Shown one piece after another: positions 58,543 to 64,000 of a DNA stretch of 64,000 nt. The DNA lies in contig CM076140.1 of the NCBI GenBank assembly GCA_038025085.1, positions 26,382,501 through 26,446,500 on the forward strand. The letters run 5' to 3'. The number at the start of each line of letters is the position of its first letter. The first letter of the stretch is position 1. Source of the stretch: Tetragonia tetragonoides. Taxonomy: Eukaryota > Streptophyta > Magnoliopsida > Caryophyllales > Aizoaceae. The notes under the pieces were generated by a model. That model did not search any database. It saw only the letters and a list, made by a program, of their open reading frames with translations, and was not told the origin of the DNA. The translations under genes and the position numbers were made by a program.

Positions 58543-61500
58543 GTTGTATATTAAGAGAAAGCATCCAAATACTTTGTTTGGATTCATTTGTGTGTGAAAC
58601 TACACCTAGAATGTTTACAAGTACAAACAAGCTTCAACTCAAGCTTTTGAATGCATTTACGCGTTTTAAAAACTCATACGAGTAGGGTGATAGAGATTGA
58701 GTTCTTTTGTGTTGTATAATAAGAGAAAGCACCCAATTGTTTTGTTTGCACTCATTTGAGTATGAAACTACACCAAGAATGTTTTAAAGTGCAAACAAGC
58801 TTCAACTCAAGCTTTTGAATGCATTTACGCGTTTTAAAAGCTCATACGAGTAGGGTGATAGAGATTGAGTTCTTTTGTGTTGTATATTAAGAGAAAGAAC
58901 CCAAATGTTTTGTTTGCATTCATTTGAGTATGAAACCACACCTAGGATATTTACAAGTACAAACAAGCTTCAACTCAAACTTTTGAATGCATTTACGCGT
59001 TTTAACAGCTCTTACGACTATGGTGATAGAGACTGAGTTCTTTTGTGTTGTATATTAAGAGAAAGAATCCAAATACTTTGTTTGGATTCATTTGAGAGTG
59101 AAACTACACCTTGGATGTTTACAAGTACAAACAAGCTTCAACTCAAGCTTTTGAATGCATTTACGCGTTTTAAAAGCTCATACGAATAGGGTGATAGAGA
59201 TTGAGTTCTTTTGTGTTGTATATTAACAGAAAGCACCCAATTGTTTTGTTTGCACTCATTTGAGTATGAAACTACACCAAGATTGTTTTAAAGTGCAAAC
59301 AAGCTTCAACTCAAGCTTTTCAATATATTTACGCGTTTTAAAAGCTCATACGAGTAGGGTGAAAGAGATTTGAGTTCTTTTGTGTTGTATATTCAGAGAA
59401 AGCATCCAAATACGTTGTTTGGATTCATTTGAGTGTGAAACTATACCTAGGATGTTTACAAGTACAAACAAGCTTCAACTCAAGGTTTTGAATGCATTTA
59501 CGCGTTTTAAAAGCTCGTACGAGTAGGGTGAAAGAGATTTGAGTTCTTTTGTGTTGTATGTTAAGAGAAAGCATCCAAATACTTTGTTTAGATTCATTTG
59601 AGTGTGAAACTACACCTAGGATGTTTACAAGTACAAACAAGCTTCAACTCAAGGTTTTGAATGCATTTACGCGTTTTAAAAGCTCATACGAGTAAGGTGA
59701 AAGAGATTTGAGTTCTTTTGTGTTGTATATTAAGAGAAAGCATCCAAATACGTTGTTTCGATTCATTTGAGTGTGAAACTACACCTAGGATATTTACAAG
59801 TACAAACAAGCTTCAACTCAAGCTTTTGAATGCATTTACGCGTTTTAAAAGCTCATACTAGTACGGTGACAGAGATTGAGTTCTTTTGTGTTGTATATTA
59901 AGAGAAAGCACCCAATTGTTTTGTTTGCACTCATTTGAGTATGAAACTACACCAAGAATGTTTTAAAGTGCAAACAAGCTACAACTCAAGCTTTTGAATT
60001 CATTTACGCGTTTTAAAAGCTCATACGAGTAGGGTGAAAGAGATTTGAGTTCTTTTGTGTTGTATATTTAGAGAAAGCATCCAAATACTTTGTTTGGATT
60101 CATTTAAGTGTGAAACTACACCTAGGATGTTTACAAGTACAGACAAGCTTCAACTCAAACTTTTGAATGCATTTACGCGTTTTAAAAGCTCATACGAGTA
60201 GGGTGATAGAGATTGAGTTCTTCTCTGTTGTATATTAAGAGAAACCACCCAATTGTTTTGTTTGCACTCATTTGAGTATGAAGATACACCAAGAATATTT
60301 TAAAGTGCAAACAAGCTTCAACTCAAGCTTTTGAATGTATTTACGCGTTTTAAAAGCTCATACGAGTAGGTGAAAGAGATTTGAGTTCTTTTGTGTTGTA
60401 TATTCAGAGAAAGCATCCAACTACTTTGATTAGTTTCATTTGAGTGAGAAACTACACCTAGGATGTTTGCAAGTAAAAACTAGCTTCAACTCAAGCTTTT
60501 GAATCCATTTACGTGTTATAAAAGCTCATACGAGTAGGGTGAAAGAGATTTGAGTTCTTTTGTGTTGTATATTAAGAGAAATCATCCAAATACTTTGTTT
60601 GGTTTCATTTGAGTGTGAAAGTACACCTAGGATGTTTACAAGTACAAACAAGCTTCAACTAAAACATTTGAATGCGTTTAAGCGTTTTAAGTTCATACGA
60701 GTAGGGTGATAGAGATTGAGTTCTTTTGTGTTGTATATTAAGAGAAAGCACCCAATTGTTTTGTTTGTACTCATTTGAGTATGAAACTACACCAAGAATG
60801 TTTTAAATTGCAAAAAAGCTTCAACTCAAGCTTTTGAATGCATTTACGCGTTTTAAAAGCTCATACGAGTAGGGTGAAATACTTTGGTTGAGTGTGAAAC
60901 TACACCTTGGATGTTTATAAGTACAAATAAGCTTCAACTCAAGCTTTTGAATCCACCTACGCGTTATAAAAGCTCATACGTGTACGGTGAAAGAGATTTG
61001 AGTTTTTTTGTGTTGTATATTAAGAGAAAGAATCCAAATACATTGTTTGGATTCGTTTTAGTGTGAAACTACATCTAGGATGTTTACAAGTAAAAACTAG
61101 CTTCAACTCAAACTTTTGAATCCACTTACGCATTATAAAAGCTCAGACGAGTAGGGTGAAAGAGATTTGAGTTTTTTTGTGTTGTATATTAAGAGAGAGA
61201 ATCCAAATACATTGTTTGGATTCATTTTAGTGTGAAACTACATCTAGGATGTTTACAAGTACAAAAAAGCTTCAACTCAAGCTTTTGAATGCATTTACGC
61301 GTTTTAAAAGCTCGTACGAGTAGGGTGAAAGAGATTTGAGTTCTTTTGTGTTGTATATTAAGAGAAAGCATCCAAATACTTTGTTTGGATTAATTTGAGG
61401 GAGAAACTACACCTAGGATGTTTACAAGTAAAAACAAGCTTCAACTCAAGCTTTGGAATGCTTTTACGCGTTTTAAAAGCTCATAAGAGTAGGGTGAAAG

Positions 61501-64000
61501 AGATATGAGTTCTTTTGTGTTGTATATTAAGAGAAAGCATCCAACTACTTTGTTTGGATTCATTTGAGTGTGAAACTACACCTAGGATATTTACAAGTAC
61601 AAACAAGCTTCAACTCAAGGTTTTGAATGCATTTAAGCATTTTAAGCTCATACGAGTAGCCTGAAAGAGATTGGAGTTCTTTTGTGTTGTATATTAAGAG
61701 AAAGCATCCAAATACTTTGTTTGGATTCATTTGTGTGTGAAACTACACCTAGGATGTTTACAACTACAAACAAGCTTCAACTCAAGCTTTTGAATGCATT
61801 TACGCGTTTTAAAAGCTCATACAAGTAGGGTGATAGAGATTGAGTTCTTTTGTGTTGTATATTAAGAGAAAGCACCCAATTGTTTTGTTTGCACTGATTT
61901 GAGTATGAAACTACACCAAGAATGTTTTAAAGTGCAAACAAGCTTCAACTCAAGCTTTTGATTGCATTTACGCGTTTTAAAAGCTCATACGAGTAGGGTG
62001 AAAGAGATTTGAGTTCTTTTGTGTTGTATATTCAGAGAAAGCATCCAAATACTTTGTTTAGATTCATTTGAGTGTGAAAATACACCTAGGATGTTTACAA
62101 GTACAAACAAGCTTCAACTCAAGGTTTTGAATGCATTTACGCGTTTTAAAAGCTCATACGAGTAGGATGAAAGTGATTTGAGTTCTTTTGTGTTGTATAA
62201 TAAAAGAAAGCATCCAAATACTTTGTTTGGATTCATTTGAGTGTGAAACTACACCTAGAATGTTTACAAGTACAAAAAAGCTTCAACTCAAACTTTTGAA
62301 TGCATTTAAGCGTTTTAAGCTCATACGAGTAGCCTGAAAGAGATTTGAGTTCTTTTGTGTTGTATATTAAGAGAAAGCATCCAAATACTTTGTTTGGATT
62401 CATTTGAGTGTGAAACTACACCTAGGATATTTACAAGTACAAACAAGCTTCAACTCAAGCTTTTGAATGCATTTACGCGTTTTAAAAGCTCATACTAGTA
62501 CGGTGACAGAGATTGAGTTCTTTTGTGTTGTATATTAAGAGAAAGTACCCAATTGTTTTGTTTGCACTCATTTGAGTATGAAACTACACCAAGAATGTTT
62601 TAAAGTGCAAACAAGCTACAACTCAAGCTTTTGAATGCATTTACGCGTTTTAAAAGCTCATACGAGTAGGGTGAAAGAGATTTGAGTTCTTTTGTGTTGT
62701 ATATTCAGAGAAAGCATCCAAATACTTTGTTTGGATTCATTTAAGTGTGAAACTACACCTAGGATGTTTACAAGTACAGACAAGCTTCAACTCAAACTTT
62801 TGAATGCATTTACGCGTTTTAAAAGCTCATACGAGTAGGGTGATAGAGATTGGGTTCTTTTGTGTTGTATATTAAGAGAAAGCACCCAATTGTTTTGTTT
62901 GCACTCATTTGAGTATGAAACTACACCAAGAATGTTTTAAAGTGCAAACAAGCTTCAACTCAAGCTTTTGATTGCATTTACGCGTTTTAAAAGCTCATAC
63001 GAGTAGGGTGAAAGAGATTTGAGTTCTTTTGTGTTGTATATTCAGAGAAAGCATCCAAATACTTTGTTTAGATTCATTTGAGTGTGAAACTACACCTAGG
63101 ATGTTTACAAGTACAAACAAGCTTCAACTCAAGGTTTTGAATGCATTTACGCGTTTTAAAAGCTCGTACGAGTAGGGTGAAAGAGATTTGAGTTCTTTTG
63201 TGTTGTATGTTAAGAGAAAGCATCCAAATACTTTGTTTAGATTCATTTGAGTGTGAAACTACACCTAGGATGTTTACAAGTACAAACAAGCTTCAACTCA
63301 AGGTTTTGAATGCATTTACGCGTTTTAAAAGCTCATACGAGTAAGGTGAAAGAGATTTGAGTTCTTTTGTGTTGTATATTAAGAGAAAGCATCCAAATAC
63401 GTTGTTTGGATTCATTTGAGTATGAAGCTACACCTAGGATGTTTACAAGTACAAAAAAGCTTCAACTCAAACTTTTGAATGCATTTAAGCGTTTTAAGCT
63501 CATACGAGTAGCCTGAAAGAGATTTGAGTTCTTTTGTGTTGTATATTAAGAGAAAGCATCCAAATACTTTGTTTGGATTCATTTGAGTGTGATACTACAC
63601 CTAGGATGTTTACAAGTACAAACAAGCTTCAACTCAAGCTTTTGAATGCAATTACGCGTTTTAAAAGCTCATACGAGTACGTTGACAGAGATTGAGTTCT
63701 TTTGTGTTGTATATTAAGAGAAAGCACCCAATTGTTTTGTTTGGATTTATTTGAGTGTGAAACTGCACCTAGGATGTTTACAAGTACAAAAAAGCTTCAA
63801 CTCAAGCTTTTGAATGCATTTACGCGTTTTAAAAGCTCGTACGAGTAAGGTGAAAGAGATTTGAGTTCTTTTGTGTTGTATATTAAGAGAAAGCATCCAA
63901 ATACGTTGTTTGGATTCATTTGAGTATGAAACTACACCTAGGATATTTACAAGTACAAACAAGCTTCAACTCAAACTTTTCAATGCATTTAAGCATTTTA
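58543..64000 (+). repeat. Satellite array 5
   Basis: About 32 monomers running to the window end in the same orientation. Segments sharing TTGTATGTTAAGAG (near 59555 and 63205) and ACTAGTACGGTGACAGAG (near 59859 and 62502) show local block duplication. Contains one 113-bp truncated monomer. No genes. Confidence 0.97.
60848..60960 (+). repeat. Truncated 113-bp monomer (4 of 4)
   Basis: Same deletions as the other three, with the TTTGGTTGAGTG form shared with 53515-53627. The sequences on both sides are also similar to that locus, so a longer segment was copied. Confidence 0.9.

Noticed and set aside
1..64000. CENP-B box-like 17-mer in the satellite.
   Set aside because: I looked for TTCG...CGGG-type motifs in the consensus and saw none. 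MluI ACGCGT is conserved but does not fit.

Overview
This window is a plant pericentromeric or centromeric satellite block. About 44 kb of its 64 kb is one tandem repeat with a monomer near 169 bp, always in the same orientation. It is interrupted by four LTR-retrotransposon loci. No host gene, rRNA, tRNA or CRISPR was found. Evidence for a plant: a satellite monomer of nucleosomal length, primer-binding sites (TGGTATCAGAGC) matching plant initiator-Met tRNA, a chromovirus-like Ty3/gypsy polyprotein, and LTR ends TGATG...CATCA. I cannot name the species; a eudicot is only a guess.

Layout: satellite 1-22455; element A 22456-25688 (minus strand, gag only, 5-bp target duplication GAAAG); satellite 25689-32667; element D 32668-37926 (plus strand, gag-pol, target duplication CTTTT); satellite 37927-44440; element B 44441-51885 (plus strand, LTR-gag-LTR-gag-LTR-gag-LTR, single outer target duplication GTTGT); satellite 51886-54528; element C 54529-58542 (minus strand, gag only, three LTRs of two kinds, outer target duplication GTTGT); satellite 58543-64000.

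The satellite has at least three monomer subtypes (169, 168 and 167 bp). They are arranged in irregular higher-order blocks that are copied over distances of 0.3 to 25 kb. Private mutations shared between distant copies show that unequal exchange has been active.

A, B and C are non-autonomous: they have LTRs, a primer-binding site, a gag ORF and a polypurine tract, but no pol. D has pol, but its reverse transcriptase has lost the first catalytic Asp (His at residue 676) and its integrase catalytic core is deleted in frame, so D cannot itself supply the missing enzymes. The C gag resembles the D gag in its N-terminal half and the A/B gag in its acidic C-terminal half. This suggests modular exchange within one centromere-associated retroelement community, probably CRM-like (inference). 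B and C are inserted at exactly the same nucleotide of the satellite monomer in opposite orientations, and A lies 14 bp away. This is the most interesting mechanistic hint in the window.

The many short ORFs of 60-104 codons in the satellite are products of the repeat, not genes. All divergence counts are by eye and approximate.
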